NCBI GenBank assembly: GCA_001592805.2
Contig: CP051141.1
Coordinates: forward strand, 1,240,001-1,304,000
Source: Peltaster fructicola
Taxonomy: Eukaryota > Ascomycota > Dothideomycetes
Reading direction: 5' to 3'
DNA length: 64,000 bases
The notes below the pieces were generated by a model. The model was not told the DNA's origin. It saw nothing but the letters and a program-made list of their open reading frames with translations, and did no database searches. Position numbers and translations under genes: made by a program. Below are positions 23,168 to 34,240 of this stretch, piece by piece. Within the stretch, counting starts at the first letter, position 1. Each line of letters opens with the position of its first letter.

Positions 23168-23932
23168 ATGGCTGACATTGACGACATTCTCGCCTCAGTC
23201 TCGGCGATCAATCATGATTCTCGCAAACTCGACCTCCAGGCTTTGACACGAGCATGGGTCAATGAGCGTGGCGCGCCAGAACTGCTCCCATATCCTACCA
23301 CGCTGATGGACAGGACGACGGACAGGATCCGAAGTCAAGTGAGCATCTACTGATCCGCAATGCATGGTTGCTGACCGCACGGCCAGTGCAGATTGAGACC
23401 ATAGAGACCATGGCGAGCGCAATGGATCCGTCCGCAAACTTCAAACTCGTCGTGCTTCAAACAGAGCTAGAACGATACAAATTCCTTGTTCGATCGTTCC
23501 TCAGGGCGCGAATAGCGAAGGTTGGATATCCTCGATGACGAGAGCTCAGGACTAGACTAACATGTGCGACAGATTGACAAGTTCAGTCAACACTATCTTA
23601 CAGCACCTGCTTTTGAATTGCTCTCCTCGCTAGAGCAGCAATATCTCCAGAATCATGCCTCCATATTGTCTTCACATTACAGCGCCGCTTTTCTCGCATC
23701 CTTCCCGACCTCATTACAAAAGCTGGACGACACATCTGGTGGTGTTAGTATGGTCGACACGCCCGACATCGATTCGGCTGTGTTCGTGAGAGTACTTAGA
23801 GACTGCGGGACCGCGGAGGTCTATGGTGACCATGAGACGAGCGAGGTCGACCTAAAAAAGAGAGACGTATGGGTGCTCAGATGGAGAACAGTTGGAGAGC
23901 ACGTCAAGTCTGGTGATGTGGAGTTGATATGA
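23168..23932 (+). CDS. SLD5: GINS complex subunit Sld5
   Basis: Exons 23168-23338, 23392-23520 and 23573-23932 give 219 aa, the expected length. GINS joins Cdc45 and Mcm2-7 in the replicative CMG helicase. Supporting motifs are [11 protein letters not shown] near the start, [37 protein letters not shown] (the conserved Sld5 A-domain helix) and a C-terminal B-domain with [17 protein letters not shown]. The second intron uses the unusual donor GTTGGA, but the protein join (RARIAKIDKF) is exactly that of the family, so the site is probably right. Confidence 0.93.
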
Positions 23933-24192
23933 TAACACGCTTATGAGCTGGTAGAGACGAAGTACAACAGCTCTATGACACAGCCATTGGGCATCTTCGG
24001 AACAAGGAGCGCGCCGAATGGGCAAGAGACTATCTTATTCATGATAAAGGATGTGGACTCCTTGTCGAAGTGAAGCTCATCCGATGCTGCTTTTTGCTGT
24101 ATCACGGAACACATTCATGATCAACACAAGTCATAAGCCTGCAAGACAAAGATATGTACTGTGCATCAATCATACACGGACAGTCATCCCGC

Positions 24193-25361
24193 TCAATGCT
24201 CCTTCAAAAACTGCAGCATCTGCTTGAAGGCTTCAGCCTGTTTCTCCTTGATCGAAGCGTCCTCATAATCGCCCAAGACAGCAAAGCCATGAGGCACACC
24301 GTCGTACACTTGCTCCTGCACCTCCACCTCATTCTCCTGCAGTGCTTTGACGCCAGCCTCACGTATCTCATCCGGGAACAAGGCATCATTCTTGACTGCG
24401 ACAATGCTCACAGGAACCTCAACACTCTCAAGATCCTGCTGTGTGATCTGTGTACCGTGTGCAATGACAGCGCACTTCACCTGCGGGCCCTGTTTCGCCA
24501 TGCCCTCCTCAGCCTCAGCCTCAGGCGCTCGCTGCCCAGCTACCACGTCCTTATGGAGGGTCGAGGCTAGCTGGAGTGCATATTTTGCGCCAAAGCAGTA
24601 CCCTGCTACGTAGATGCCTCCACCGTTTGCGACAGCATCGGCATATTCTTCCTTCATCGATGTCAAGACCTTATCAAGGATCGGGAGGACTTTCTCGGGA
24701 GTGTGACGAGCGAGCCACATGTCGATAGTGAAGGACTTGATAGCTGAGGCAATTCCAATCTTGACCTGCTCAATCACGCTATTGTCTTCTTGTGGCGCTG
24801 TCACGTTGCCCGAGGTGACGGGATCGCCAGAGAATCTGTCTAATGTCAGCATGTGGGCAACTCCTTGCCATCGGACATACTGGTCAGGCATGACGACCAG
24901 GAAACCTTCTTCGGCATATTTGTCTGCTTGGATCTGATTGTTCGTACTGTATATGCCGGTACCTCCTGTGAGGAGCAGAAGAAGCTTCGAGGGGGAGTGT
25001 GGATAGTCGCTGGGCTTCGAAACATAGACTTCAATGTCGTTGTACTTGGTGAGCTCCTGATGTGTATTTGAGCGCTGGCGATATGATTTCCTTCTCTTCT
25101 GCACTTACGCCGGTTGGTGTCAACCCTGTCGCTGCCAATCAGTCAGCACTGCGGGCTCGCGAGTCTGTAAGGGCAATGTACGGGTTGGACGATCGGTTGT
25201 ACAATGCTCCTGATCATTGCTCAGCTCATGCTTCTGTCGGAGTGAGGTTGTCATACTCCCATACTGGCGGAGCCTTGGTCAACCCTACTGTCTCCGGGAA
25301 TGGTGGGCTGCTCAGCTGCATCGCTCTCTGGCGCTCGTGTGGCTACTTCCTCATCGGCCAT
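24193..25361 (-). CDS. Dienelactone hydrolase family protein
   Basis: Alpha/beta hydrolase. I predict five exons: 25361-25284, 25233-25182, 25131-25109, 25056-24881 and 24835-24193, giving 323 aa. Exon 3 is only 23 nt. The early exons encode EHCTTDRPTPTGLTPTGELTKYN, which matches the family N-terminus. The nucleophile is Cys in GYCFGAKYAL, and the acid and base are in VKNDALFP and GVPHGFAVLG. The intron at 24836-24880 is 45 nt, stop-free and in frame; removing it restores MPDQFSGDPV, the expected sequence. The first intron uses a GTTGAC donor and is the least certain. The natural substrate is unknown; fungal members act on aromatic lactones or unrelated esters. Confidence 0.85.
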
Positions 25362-26304
25362 GGTTGGCGTTCTTGCGTACGATGTACAATCGTTGTTGAT
25401 AGACAAACAAAGGGTCGATCGCTTCCAGCAGAGCCACGCAGCTGTCTGTGGCGCAGTACCCCACCAAGGAGTGGCGTCACAGCACAGCAGTGATGGGCAC
25501 AGTCTGTTGAAACCTCGACTCCAGCGCCATGACCACGAGAATACATAACACTTAGCGCACCACGACGTTGCTTCTCATCGACACGAGGGTAATGCGATCG
25601 TCCTGTACGCAGGCTTGGTGACGTCTGAGAGTCATCTCACGCTCACTTGAAGGTGACCCCAATGCTTCAAGCAGGGCTATCGCCGAAAAGCGAAATCGAT
25701 ACATCAGAAACACTAAGAGCACGAAGAGCACATAGCGGATGCTATGCACGCCCGGACGAAGACGAAGTTCGTCTCATCACTACGCTCTACACACCATTAT
25801 CGTCCTGATCGACCATCTTCGTCTATCCTGACCACGGGAAGGAAATAGCTTCAAACTATCAGATGGAAGCGTATACACCAGCAGGGATTCGAGATTGTCG
25901 ACATTAACCGAGCACAACTGCCATCCATCCCACCTGCACTCCGTCTCTGCAAGGGATACTCACCGCTACACGAATGAGTGGAAACTGCCGTAAGGATGAA
26001 CAAGTGATACATCATAAGCAGTAAGGTCCGCGGATATTGGCAGATCAATGACCCGCTACAAGGAGTCGTCAAGTGTTACACAGCATTTTTAGGAGCCTCG
26101 TGATCCATTTTCCCATCAACCAGGAACACGTTATGTTGTGGCAGCCAGTCATGCCTACATTAGCGCCACTTAGCATGCAAGAAATACCCATACTGGTAAT
26201 GATCGTGTATTCCTGCATACCTCCCTGCTATATGCTCGTTAAACGTCTACCACGCAATGCGTGGGAGACATGTCTCCAGTCGTCGACATCACAGACGACA
26301 TGGT
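25362..26304. other. Intergenic, 943 bp, nothing recognised
   Basis: Between the start of the hydrolase gene and the end of the histidine kinase gene. A hydrophobic minus-strand frame at 25552-25749 has no ATG at its start. No repeats or RNA genes seen. Confidence 0.45.
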
Positions 26305-29300
26305 CTATGCTCTTGCTTTTCCGCCAGGCTTGCCTTTCAGCTTCATGAATTCGTGAGGTTTGTTCGGGTCTGCCGGGTCCATGAAGGCCATCAATACTGT
26401 GCTCAGCTCCTTGAAATCCACTGGCTTGGTGATGTAGCTGTTGAATCCTGCGTCCACACACTTTTGATAGACATCCCCAAGCACATTGGCCGACAGTGCG
26501 ATGATGGGCAAGTGCTTATGCTTGTTCTTCTTCTCCCACTTGCGGATCTCTTTGCACGTCTGGTAGCCGTCTTTGTTGGGCATATGCAGATCGCATAATA
26601 TGATCGAGTAGTATCCGTGCGGATGGCTGAAGACCTTGTCGGTACACTGTACGCCATCCATCACTGTTTCCACGCGAATGGCGACCTTGCCGAAGAACTT
26701 CAAGATAACCATTTGATTGACCTTGTTGTCCTCCACCAACAACACTCTCTTGTCACGATTGCCCAGTCTCTTGGTCAGCTGCTCGAAGACCTGCTTCTGT
26801 GACAGAGCCACTTGTTGTGCACTGTCTTGGGCACGGTCTGCGCTCATCTCCCGTTCCATGTGCGGATCGAAGATCGCACCGAAGCGAGACGGCTTCAGAG
26901 GTTTGAAGACGAAGACAAGTCGCTGTGAGCTTTCCAGCTCCTTGTAGTCGAGATTTGGTGTCTTGTCGACAATCTTACGGCGTTGTGCAAGATCAGTGAT
27001 GATCACTAGTGTCTTAGCTGCCAGTGCGAATGATGACAAGATCTGTTGCACCAAGGTGATGATCTCATCCACATCCTGCAGCACGACAACCACGTGAGTA
27101 AAGATGACAGGCTCCGATCGTCGAAGATATGTTGCAAACTCCTCAAGGCCTCCGCAAGCAGTGATCGAGTGAGGAATGTTCTTGGGTAAGGTCTTGTCGA
27201 TGTGCTCTACAGTAGCTTCTCGACTATACTTGAGTGGTGCCACGACCATGATCGAAAACATCAGTGGTGCATCCGTACTGCCGATAGAAACAGCTGAGTC
27301 GCCTGATGATTGCTTTGCCAATGCAAGACCCTGCTGCGCTTTGCCGCTGGACGTCGAGCCAGAGGACGATGTTCGCGTGATAGACGGCAGCGTCAGTTTC
27401 ATGTTAGTCGGCATTGGAAGGTTATGCTCGGCCGACGACATTGACGACCTCGTGGACTTGATGCTGGAAGTCACGCCAGATCGAATTGATGGATCCGAGC
27501 TGGCGGACGACGCCTCTGCTGATTCAATTCCAACGTCAGGTGTGATGTTTACTGGCGACATCATCGGCACACCAGGCGCAAACTTCGACCTGCCAGAGCT
27601 GGCACTATCAGTCTTGCGAAGTACTGGCATAGCTACTGCTGGAGTTGGCGGTGGAGCAGTAGGCGGCTGGTCGTCTCGTGTGGGCAAAGATGTGACAATG
27701 TAGAAGGTAAATGTCGAGCCTTTACCAGGCGACCCTCTAGCACTCATATCTCCACCATGTAGCTGAGCGAGCTGACGCGAAATGACAAGGCCAAGACCTG
27801 TGCCACCATGCTGTCTAGTACTACTGCCGTCGATCTGGCTGAAGCGTTTGAAGAGTGCCTCCGCCTCTTTTTCGGTGAAGCCTTGTCCTGTATCTGTAAT
27901 GTCAAAGCGGATGGATATTTCCGATTTGGAAGGTGTGGTACGGCCATCCTTCATCACACTGCAACGAATAAACACTTCTCCAGTCTGCGTGAATTTGATA
28001 GCGTTGCCGACGATGTTGAGTAAGATCTGTCGTATGCGAAATCTATCGCCCTTGATCTGGGCTGGGACTGTCGCCTCGACAAGATAGTTGAGTTCGAGTC
28101 CTTTGTCGATAGCCATGGTGGAAGTCAAGTCGTTCACCTCTTCAATCAGATCTCGTACGTACATCCAGTCGACATTGAGTTGGATCATTCCAGCCTCCGC
28201 CTTGGAAAGATCCAGGATGTCATTGATGAGGCCTCGCAAACCTTCTGTGCTGGCTCTAATGATGTTGACATGCTCCATCTGCTCTGCAGTGAGGTTACTG
28301 TCTATCAGGAAGTTGACCATGCCGGTGATACCATTGAGTGGAGTACGAATCTCGTGCGACATGTTGCTCAAGAACCTCGATTTCTCGTCCATAGTCTCTT
28401 TGAGGTCTCGCTCCAGCGTCTTATGATCGTTGATGTCCGTGCAAGTGCCGTACCACGTTTCTTCTTCGCCACGAGCGCGTGATGTAGGCTTTGCAAGCAG
28501 CACTCGAACGAGATGCCACCTATACTCATCGTCCTTGGATTTGAGTCGCACTTCTGTGGAGTATGATTGTCGACCATCTTGGTCCCGTGAGACCTTCAGA
28601 ATTCCAGTGGTAGCGAGCTCGGAGAGCTTACGCTGTGGGAGGTTGAGTATGGGTGATACAACAGAGTCGTCGCTGCTAGCTTTTTCCGTTGACGAACCGT
28701 CCGACGATTGTGCTGATGCCGATGTTGTAGTCCTCTTCGGCTCAAACGGCAAGGATGTAGGCACGTTCGTAGGCTGTTCTGATCCATCGTCAAACATGGG
28801 CAGCCTACACTTACTTAAGTCGTCCGGATGTACGTGGTCCATGAAGCCAGCACCCAGAGCGCGTGCCTCAGATTGACCAGAGTATGACATCCACTGTGTG
28901 TTGCAGAAGATGACGCCACTCGACCTGTTGACAGCAAAGACGATCTGAGGACTCGAGTTGGCAAGAGCTCTGTACTTCGCTTCAGACGCTTCTGTCTCCT
29001 GCTGTCTGGCCGAGTTTTGTTCGGCAATGTGCTGCTCGTGGAAGTCCATATTGGTGCCGATCCAGTGTACTGTCTGCTGTCGCTTATCCTTGAGTGGAGC
29101 CGCTCGGACATAGAACCATCGATAGCTGCTATCGAATCGTTGAAGACGCACCTTCTGTTGCAATTGTTGCCCAGTCTTGAGGCAGCGTTGCCATGTCTCC
29201 ATGTACTCCTTGCGATCGTCTGGATGAATCGCCTGCCAAGGATCTCCAAGCACTTGTCGTGAATCTTGGCCACGATAGATCAGGAATTTGGAGTTGACCC

Positions 29301-32139
29301 AGGTCACATTGCCAGTATCAGGCGCTGCGGTAAACACCTGGACTGGCAGAGAATCGATTATAGTGCGTAACAGCCGCTCTGAAGGAGGGGGCATATCTTG
29401 CGCTTGTGTGTGGGCACGAGCTTGTCCAAGTGCTTGCAGCCTCTTGTCCTCTGTACTGACTGCTGGCGAACCGAAGCTAGCCTGGTAGTCGGCACCGTAT
29501 GAGTGCAGCACAGAGTGACGGCGCTCATCGGGCATCTGAGCAGAGAGCGTGCGGCTCATGCCTCTGACCGGTCTTTCACCGTCCTTTGAAGATCCACTAG
29601 ATCTACCGGTCGAAGCTGGGGGTGCGACACCCTCGCCGCGGGGCGTGTCATCCTTCTCATGCGGTCCGATCTCGTCTTCCTGTATTGTTTGTTGTCGCAG
29701 CGGCGCAGAAGAAGCGACATTGACTCTGGCAGGCGTGCTTGCGTCTTCGATATCTTTGGCCGCAAAATAATCAATGGAAGCTGAGCCTGTCATTGCAGGA
29801 GTGCCAGCACTCCGAGGTCCTCTGCTCCATTGCTGTGGCTGTTGTGATCCATGTTCCCAGTTGGGCGTTCCTAGAGGTGAGCTCAAAGGACTGTGCTTTG
29901 AACGGCCAGAATACTCTGAGGGACTAGTTATGCTACCTGTGAGCGATGTGGGAAGTTCATCGAGACCTGCATTGACGATATCGTCCAAAGTCATGGCTCC
30001 CAAGCCCAAGGCGAGATCAGTTGGTATCTGACCCGAGATAGAGCGGAGTCGTCTGACATTGGCGATTTGCGAATTCGTGTAAGCGAACTGCTGTGCGAGT
30101 GCAAGAGAGGTGGCAAGATGTGGTCCAAACAGCTTCAACGAGGCTGTTAAGTTCGCAGGATATGGTACTGTCGAGGTCAAGATGGACAGTATTGCGATTG
30201 GTGCTTTTCGATCGTTATCAATAGTGTTACTGCGCTTGAGCTGAGGTTCGCCTGGCTTGTCCACAGGTTTCATACGTAGTGATTGCATTGGCTGCGATAA
30301 GATGGGATGAATCAATGGGATGTGCAAGACTGTACTCGCGCGATCGATACCAATTGCTTCGACCTGGTCCATAGTCGAATAGTCCTTGGGTGTTGACACA
30401 GGATTGAATGAATCCTCAAGATTCTGCTCGTCGGAAGGAAAGAAAGGGTTGCGCTCTTCATCAGCTTGTATAGCAGGTGACGGAGCTGGAGACTGTGCCC
30501 AGGGTGAGCACGGCATCTGTTCATACTCATCATATTCTCGATGCTGTGTTGTGCCGGCGAAGCTATTCTCGGGCAGTGGAAGCAGCTTGGTTGAATCGAG
30601 GGAAATCTTCCTAGGATGAGTTGTTGGTGTATTCGCATCCTGACTGGCATTGCTGTCTGACGAATCTGGACCATAATCTCTGGTGACGGTTACGACTCGT
30701 CCGCGTTCCAGCACTCGATGTATGCCGGATATCTCTATCAAGGGGTGTGCTTCATGGTCGAGTGCACGTAAAGTGGCGAAGATCTCGTTGTTGGGTCCAG
30801 CATCGACACCACCGGCAACACTACTGAAGTCCGGATCAGTGATGGACGTGTGGCGTATGCTGCCGAATGATTCTCCATGCTTTGGCGTTGGACGGCCAGG
30901 ACCAACACCACCAGGAAGGCCTGAAGCATGCGTGACGACTCGCTGTGGTCCTTTCGGTCGCATAGGTGCTTTTGAGGATGTCTCTGCCAAGTGCTCACGC
31001 ACATGTTGTATTGGTCCAGCGTACGAATGTCGTAATTCGAGCTGTGGTCGCAGTCGTTCCGGATGCAGCTTCCGGGGTTTGACATCGTCTACTTCAAAAC
31101 CTTGACTTGTCGGTAACGTGCTGCGAAGCGTCTGCTCGAGCAGAGTGCGTCGTGATACAAACTCCTCTGGTCCATTCATGCTGAAGGTAGCCTTTTGTCC
31201 CCACGGTACGTTCTCGATGTCCGTAGGATCAGCTGGCATCGCTAGGGTGGCTCGCTCTGCTTTAAACTGCTCATGCATTATTCGAGTGACCGTAGACCAC
31301 CATGCGTCCAGGCCTGGTTCGGAGCTCAATTCGAGGATCAGATTGTACAGGTTTGGAGTCGGAAAGCGTGGGTCCTCGAGCAAGGTGCCTCCGGCACTCG
31401 TGGGTAGAAAGTCATTCGATGTGGCTATGGGTGTGCTAATCTCAGATAGAGATGATAGAGATGGCAACCTAGCGGTCCGAGTGCGCTCATCTAGCCGATA
31501 CGATGCAGTCGGTGATAGTGTGGTGAAGGGCTGATGTACCGCACTCGATCTAGGAACTGACGATGCAACATACGGGAAGGGATATGATGGTGTCCGTGCT
31601 GTGGTTGCAGCAATCGGTGTTGCAGGAACGCTTCCGCGGATGGTCTTGGCTGATTCTGTAGATTCCGTCGACGAAGTTGTCACCTCTGTCAGCGTGCTCA
31701 CATTCGAGGACGCATGAGAGGGCAGTAGCGGTCTCTGAGTTTCGAAAGCGCTGGTTGTGCTAGGAGAGGGCGTGCCACGAGCTCTCGGCTGCAGCGCCAG
31801 TCTGGCGTTGACAGCATCTCGAAGACGAGCGACTTCTTCCTCGTTTACCGCTGTGTCTGTGGTTTGTCTACTTCTCAAGACGGAACCTGGATTTGGCGAC
31901 TTGGCAGTAGGTGTACGCTGCGCGTGTGCAGATGATTTATCCTGACTTGGTCGACGTTGTGGGCTGGCAAAATCCCTTGTTTGAGTCTCGCTCACAGTCC
32001 TCTTCGGTGGGAGGCGCACAAGTTGCGGTCTTGCAGTAGCAGGGCTTTCGACATCCGATGGTGCCAGATCGTCGGCTGAGGCACTGTCGTCTTCATATTC
32101 TGGATCAGATCGTTCGTGTGGTCTTCTCGACGAGCTCAT
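26305..32139 (-). CDS. Large hybrid histidine kinase with two PAS domains
   Basis: 1944 aa in one exon from the ATG at 32139; the frame is open for 16 further codons upstream, so an upstream exon is possible. Order: a long Ser/Thr/Pro-rich disordered N-terminus (1-280); a conserved segment starting near LILELSSEPGLDAWWSTVTR that may be GAF-like and continues in pieces to about 730; PAS1 (~916-1040; TIIDSLPVQVFTAAPDTGN) and PAS2 (~1053-1230), each with a PAC part; HisKA with phospho-acceptor His near 1262 (NMSHEIRTPLNG); HATPase with N-box (LLNIVGNAIKFT) and G-box (HGGTGLGLVISRQL); receiver with Asp near 1850 (ILCDLHMPNKDG) and Lys in YITKPV. All phosphorelay residues are intact, so it should signal to a Ypd1-like HPt. 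Which fungal HHK group it belongs to I cannot decide. Confidence 0.93.
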   Translation of the reverse strand: MSSSRRPHERSDPEYEDDSASADDLAPSDVESPATARPQLVRLPPKRTVSETQTRDFASPQRRPSQDKSSAHAQRTPTAKSPNPGSVLRSRQTTDTAVNEEEVARLRDAVNARLALQPRARGTPSPSTTSAFETQRPLLPSHASSNVSTLTEVTTSSTESTESAKTIRGSVPATPIAATTARTPSYPFPYVASSVPRSSAVHQPFTTLSPTASYRLDERTRTARLPSLSSLSEISTPIATSNDFLPTSAGGTLLEDPRFPTPNLYNLILELSSEPGLDAWWSTVTRIMHEQFKAERATLAMPADPTDIENVPWGQKATFSMNGPEEFVSRRTLLEQTLRSTLPTSQGFEVDDVKPRKLHPERLRPQLELRHSYAGPIQHVREHLAETSSKAPMRPKGPQRVVTHASGLPGGVGPGRPTPKHGESFGSIRHTSITDPDFSSVAGGVDAGPNNEIFATLRALDHEAHPLIEISGIHRVLERGRVVTVTRDYGPDSSDSNASQDANTPTTHPRKISLDSTKLLPLPENSFAGTTQHREYDEYEQMPCSPWAQSPAPSPAIQADEERNPFFPSDEQNLEDSFNPVSTPKDYSTMDQVEAIGIDRASTVLHIPLIHPILSQPMQSLRMKPVDKPGEPQLKRSNTIDNDRKAPIAILSILTSTVPYPANLTASLKLFGPHLATSLALAQQFAYTNSQIANVRRLRSISGQIPTDLALGLGAMTLDDIVNAGLDELPTSLTGSITSPSEYSGRSKHSPLSSPLGTPNWEHGSQQPQQWSRGPRSAGTPAMTGSASIDYFAAKDIEDASTPARVNVASSAPLRQQTIQEDEIGPHEKDDTPRGEGVAPPASTGRSSGSSKDGERPVRGMSRTLSAQMPDERRHSVLHSYGADYQASFGSPAVSTEDKRLQALGQARAHTQAQDMPPPSERLLRTIIDSLPVQVFTAAPDTGNVTWVNSKFLIYRGQDSRQVLGDPWQAIHPDDRKEYMETWQRCLKTGQQLQQKVRLQRFDSSYRWFYVRAAPLKDKRQQTVHWIGTNMDFHEQHIAEQNSARQQETEASEAKYRALANSSPQIVFAVNRSSGVIFCNTQWMSYSGQSEARALGAGFMDHVHPDDLSKCRLPMFDDGSEQPTNVPTSLPFEPKRTTTSASAQSSDGSSTEKASSDDSVVSPILNLPQRKLSELATTGILKVSRDQDGRQSYSTEVRLKSKDDEYRWHLVRVLLAKPTSRARGEEETWYGTCTDINDHKTLERDLKETMDEKSRFLSNMSHEIRTPLNGITGMVNFLIDSNLTAEQMEHVNIIRASTEGLRGLINDILDLSKAEAGMIQLNVDWMYVRDLIEEVNDLTSTMAIDKGLELNYLVEATVPAQIKGDRFRIRQILLNIVGNAIKFTQTGEVFIRCSVMKDGRTTPSKSEISIRFDITDTGQGFTEKEAEALFKRFSQIDGSSTRQHGGTGLGLVISRQLAQLHGGDMSARGSPGKGSTFTFYIVTSLPTRDDQPPTAPPPTPAVAMPVLRKTDSASSGRSKFAPGVPMMSPVNITPDVGIESAEASSASSDPSIRSGVTSSIKSTRSSMSSAEHNLPMPTNMKLTLPSITRTSSSGSTSSGKAQQGLALAKQSSGDSAVSIGSTDAPLMFSIMVVAPLKYSREATVEHIDKTLPKNIPHSITACGGLEEFATYLRRSEPVIFTHVVVVLQDVDEIITLVQQILSSFALAAKTLVIITDLAQRRKIVDKTPNLDYKELESSQRLVFVFKPLKPSRFGAIFDPHMEREMSADRAQDSAQQVALSQKQVFEQLTKRLGNRDKRVLLVEDNKVNQMVILKFFGKVAIRVETVMDGVQCTDKVFSHPHGYYSIILCDLHMPNKDGYQTCKEIRKWEKKNKHKHLPIIALSANVLGDVYQKCVDAGFNSYITKPVDFKELSTVLMAFMDPADPNKPHEFMKLKGKPGGKARA

Positions 32140-32653
32140 CGTGGCGCGTAGCCTTTCGACTCGCCTTGACGATGACGTTGCTGACACCAGATCGTTGAAT
32201 CTTCAGTCACAGTATAGCTAACGCTGAGAGTCATTTGCGAAAGGTCCTGATGGACCAGATAGTTTCGATGCGAAGCGAACTGGCGTGGTTGCGATGATCA
32301 TGCGAATGTTGTTGTGATGAGTGGTGCGTAACAAAGTGAAATGACGTCGTGTGCAAAGCTTGGTCGTGTGTGTGGCCTTTCCAGAATGTCATCAGAGGAC
32401 AATGCTTTCAGCCGCCTCCACGGCGATTCACTGGCATCACACTGTTGTCACGCAACACTTGCATACGTCGTGCAGCTGAACACGTAGGCAAACTTACGAA
32501 GAGATGCGAGTGCACACGTGCATCATAACCACAGCGTAGGCAGCTTTCAGTCTCACTTTGTCACTCAGCAGCAGACTATACGTTCCTATGTTAGCTGATC
32601 GCGAGCAACCAGAACCATAACTTGATGCGCTCACAGCACAGGCGACATACACG
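32140..32653. promoter_or_regulatory. Divergent promoter region, 514 bp
   Basis: Between the histidine kinase (minus) and the RED-like gene (plus). It includes pyrimidine-rich and GTTGTG/GTGTGTG stretches around 32310-32370. No recognised site. Confidence 0.45.
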
Positions 32654-34240
32654 ATGAACAACGAGGAGTTCCGCCGATTGCTAGCCAAAGAGCCAACGTA
32701 CGATGACGAACCAGCGTCAGACGCGCGCGAGAGCAAGAAAAAGTCTGCTGCACTGGGTAGCCACAAATCTGGATCCCTTGGTATGGCGCCGCGAGCTGTG
32801 AGAAGTGGGAAAGACACGAACTTCTCACGACGAGCGTTCGGAAAGGATGGCGAGCCTGCAACTAAGAAGTTCAAGTCTTCGGCACCCCGAGGCAGCACGA
32901 TCGCAGCAGGCTACATCGACCGAGCCAAGGCGCGCGCTACAGCAGAGGACAACGCAGAACGGGATGATAAGGCCGAGCGTATCAAAGCTCTTGAAGAGCA
33001 GTTAAAGCTGGAGCAGATATCGCAAGAGACATTCGAAAGATTACGAGAAGAGATTGCTGGTGGCAATATCAGCAGTACCCATCTGATCAAAGGTCTTGAT
33101 AGGAAGCTTCTGGACCGTGTGAGACGAGGTGAGGATGTTCTAGGCGACACACTTCAGCCTGCTGCGCCTGCTATGAAGGTCGCTGCTAAGGTCGACTCGA
33201 TGGTAGATGTTGACGATGAGCTTGATAGGCTTGAAGACGCCACAATCGAAGCAGTGCAGAAGGAGAAAACCGAGAAGAAGGGCGTCACAGCAACAGGTGG
33301 AGCTGCGGGCAAGACACGCACAAGAGATGAAATTATGGCCGAACTAAAAGCACAACGCAAGATGCAAGCAGAAGCACAAACCGCTGCACAACCAGTAACG
33401 GACACTCGACGATGGCGCAAAGTTGGAGATCTGTCGAGCAGTAGAATTGAGATCGACCGCAAAGGTCGAGAAGTGCTGATTACTGTCGATGCAGATGGTG
33501 TAGTCAAGAAACGAGTTCGGAAGAAGCCGAAGCAGCAGACATATCAGCAGCCAACTGCGCCGGTAGAACCTGAGCTGCCGCCCGCTCCTGAGGAAGAGGT
33601 GCTTGACCCCGGTACCGTGGTCATTGAGCAGCCTAGCCAGACCGTCTTGGTGCAAGATGATGACGATGATATCTTCGAGGACGCAGGCACCGACTACGAC
33701 CCTCTTGGGCCTGACGAAGACAGCGAGGATGAGACAACAGATCTCAATGCACGCCCTAAGCCGCTCCTCCAACCACATCATGCAGCAGACACAGAATCGA
33801 AGCCGGCACGGAAGAGAAACTACTTCAATGATGAGCCAAACGCAGCCGCTCAGCCAACGGCCGATCATATGGCTGGAATCAAGGCTGTCATTGAGAAAGC
33901 AGGCAAGCTCAAGTCTACGATCGAGCCAGAGCCAGAGGACACTGCCGAAGCCGCGCGCCGTGCCAGACACGCTCGAATGCTTGCCAACGAAGACCGCGAT
34001 CTCGACGATATGGACCTGGGCTTTGGTGCAAGTCGATTCGAGGATGGCGAGGATGGAGCCGACGGAGAAAAGGTCAAATTGTCAGAGTGGAAAGGCAGCA
34101 AGCATAACGCAGACGACGAGCCCAACGACAAAGGCTCTTCCGACAGGAAGAAGCGTAAACCTAAGAAGCGAAAGGGGGATGCTAATAGCTTTGCGGACAT
34201 TATGACTGTGATTGAGCGACGCAACGGTTCGAAGAATTGA
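32654..34240 (+). CDS. RED/IK-like spliceosomal protein
   Basis: Intronless 528-aa protein. The N-terminus, MNNEEFRRLLAKEPTYDD, and the block AGYIDRAKARATAEDNAERDDKAERI followed by SSTHLIKGLDRKLLDRVRRGED match the RED_N region, in which the THL(I/V)KGLD(xx)LL(xx)VR motif is diagnostic. RED/IK is a component of the spliceosomal B complex and in fungi affects splicing and development. The rest is low-complexity and charged, with acidic clusters (QDDDDDIFEDAGTDYDP), a coiled coil around 90-130, and a basic nuclear signal near the C-terminus (DRKKRKPKKRKGDANS). The C-terminal tail FADIMTVIERRNG looks conserved. It lacks the RED repeats seen in animals. Confidence 0.78.
   Translation: MNNEEFRRLLAKEPTYDDEPASDARESKKKSAALGSHKSGSLGMAPRAVRSGKDTNFSRRAFGKDGEPATKKFKSSAPRGSTIAAGYIDRAKARATAEDNAERDDKAERIKALEEQLKLEQISQETFERLREEIAGGNISSTHLIKGLDRKLLDRVRRGEDVLGDTLQPAAPAMKVAAKVDSMVDVDDELDRLEDATIEAVQKEKTEKKGVTATGGAAGKTRTRDEIMAELKAQRKMQAEAQTAAQPVTDTRRWRKVGDLSSSRIEIDRKGREVLITVDADGVVKKRVRKKPKQQTYQQPTAPVEPELPPAPEEEVLDPGTVVIEQPSQTVLVQDDDDDIFEDAGTDYDPLGPDEDSEDETTDLNARPKPLLQPHHAADTESKPARKRNYFNDEPNAAAQPTADHMAGIKAVIEKAGKLKSTIEPEPEDTAEAARRARHARMLANEDRDLDDMDLGFGASRFEDGEDGADGEKVKLSEWKGSKHNADDEPNDKGSSDRKKRKPKKRKGDANSFADIMTVIERRNGSKN

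Noticed and set aside
25552-25749. Hydrophobic minus-strand frame
   Set aside because: No ATG start and no context.
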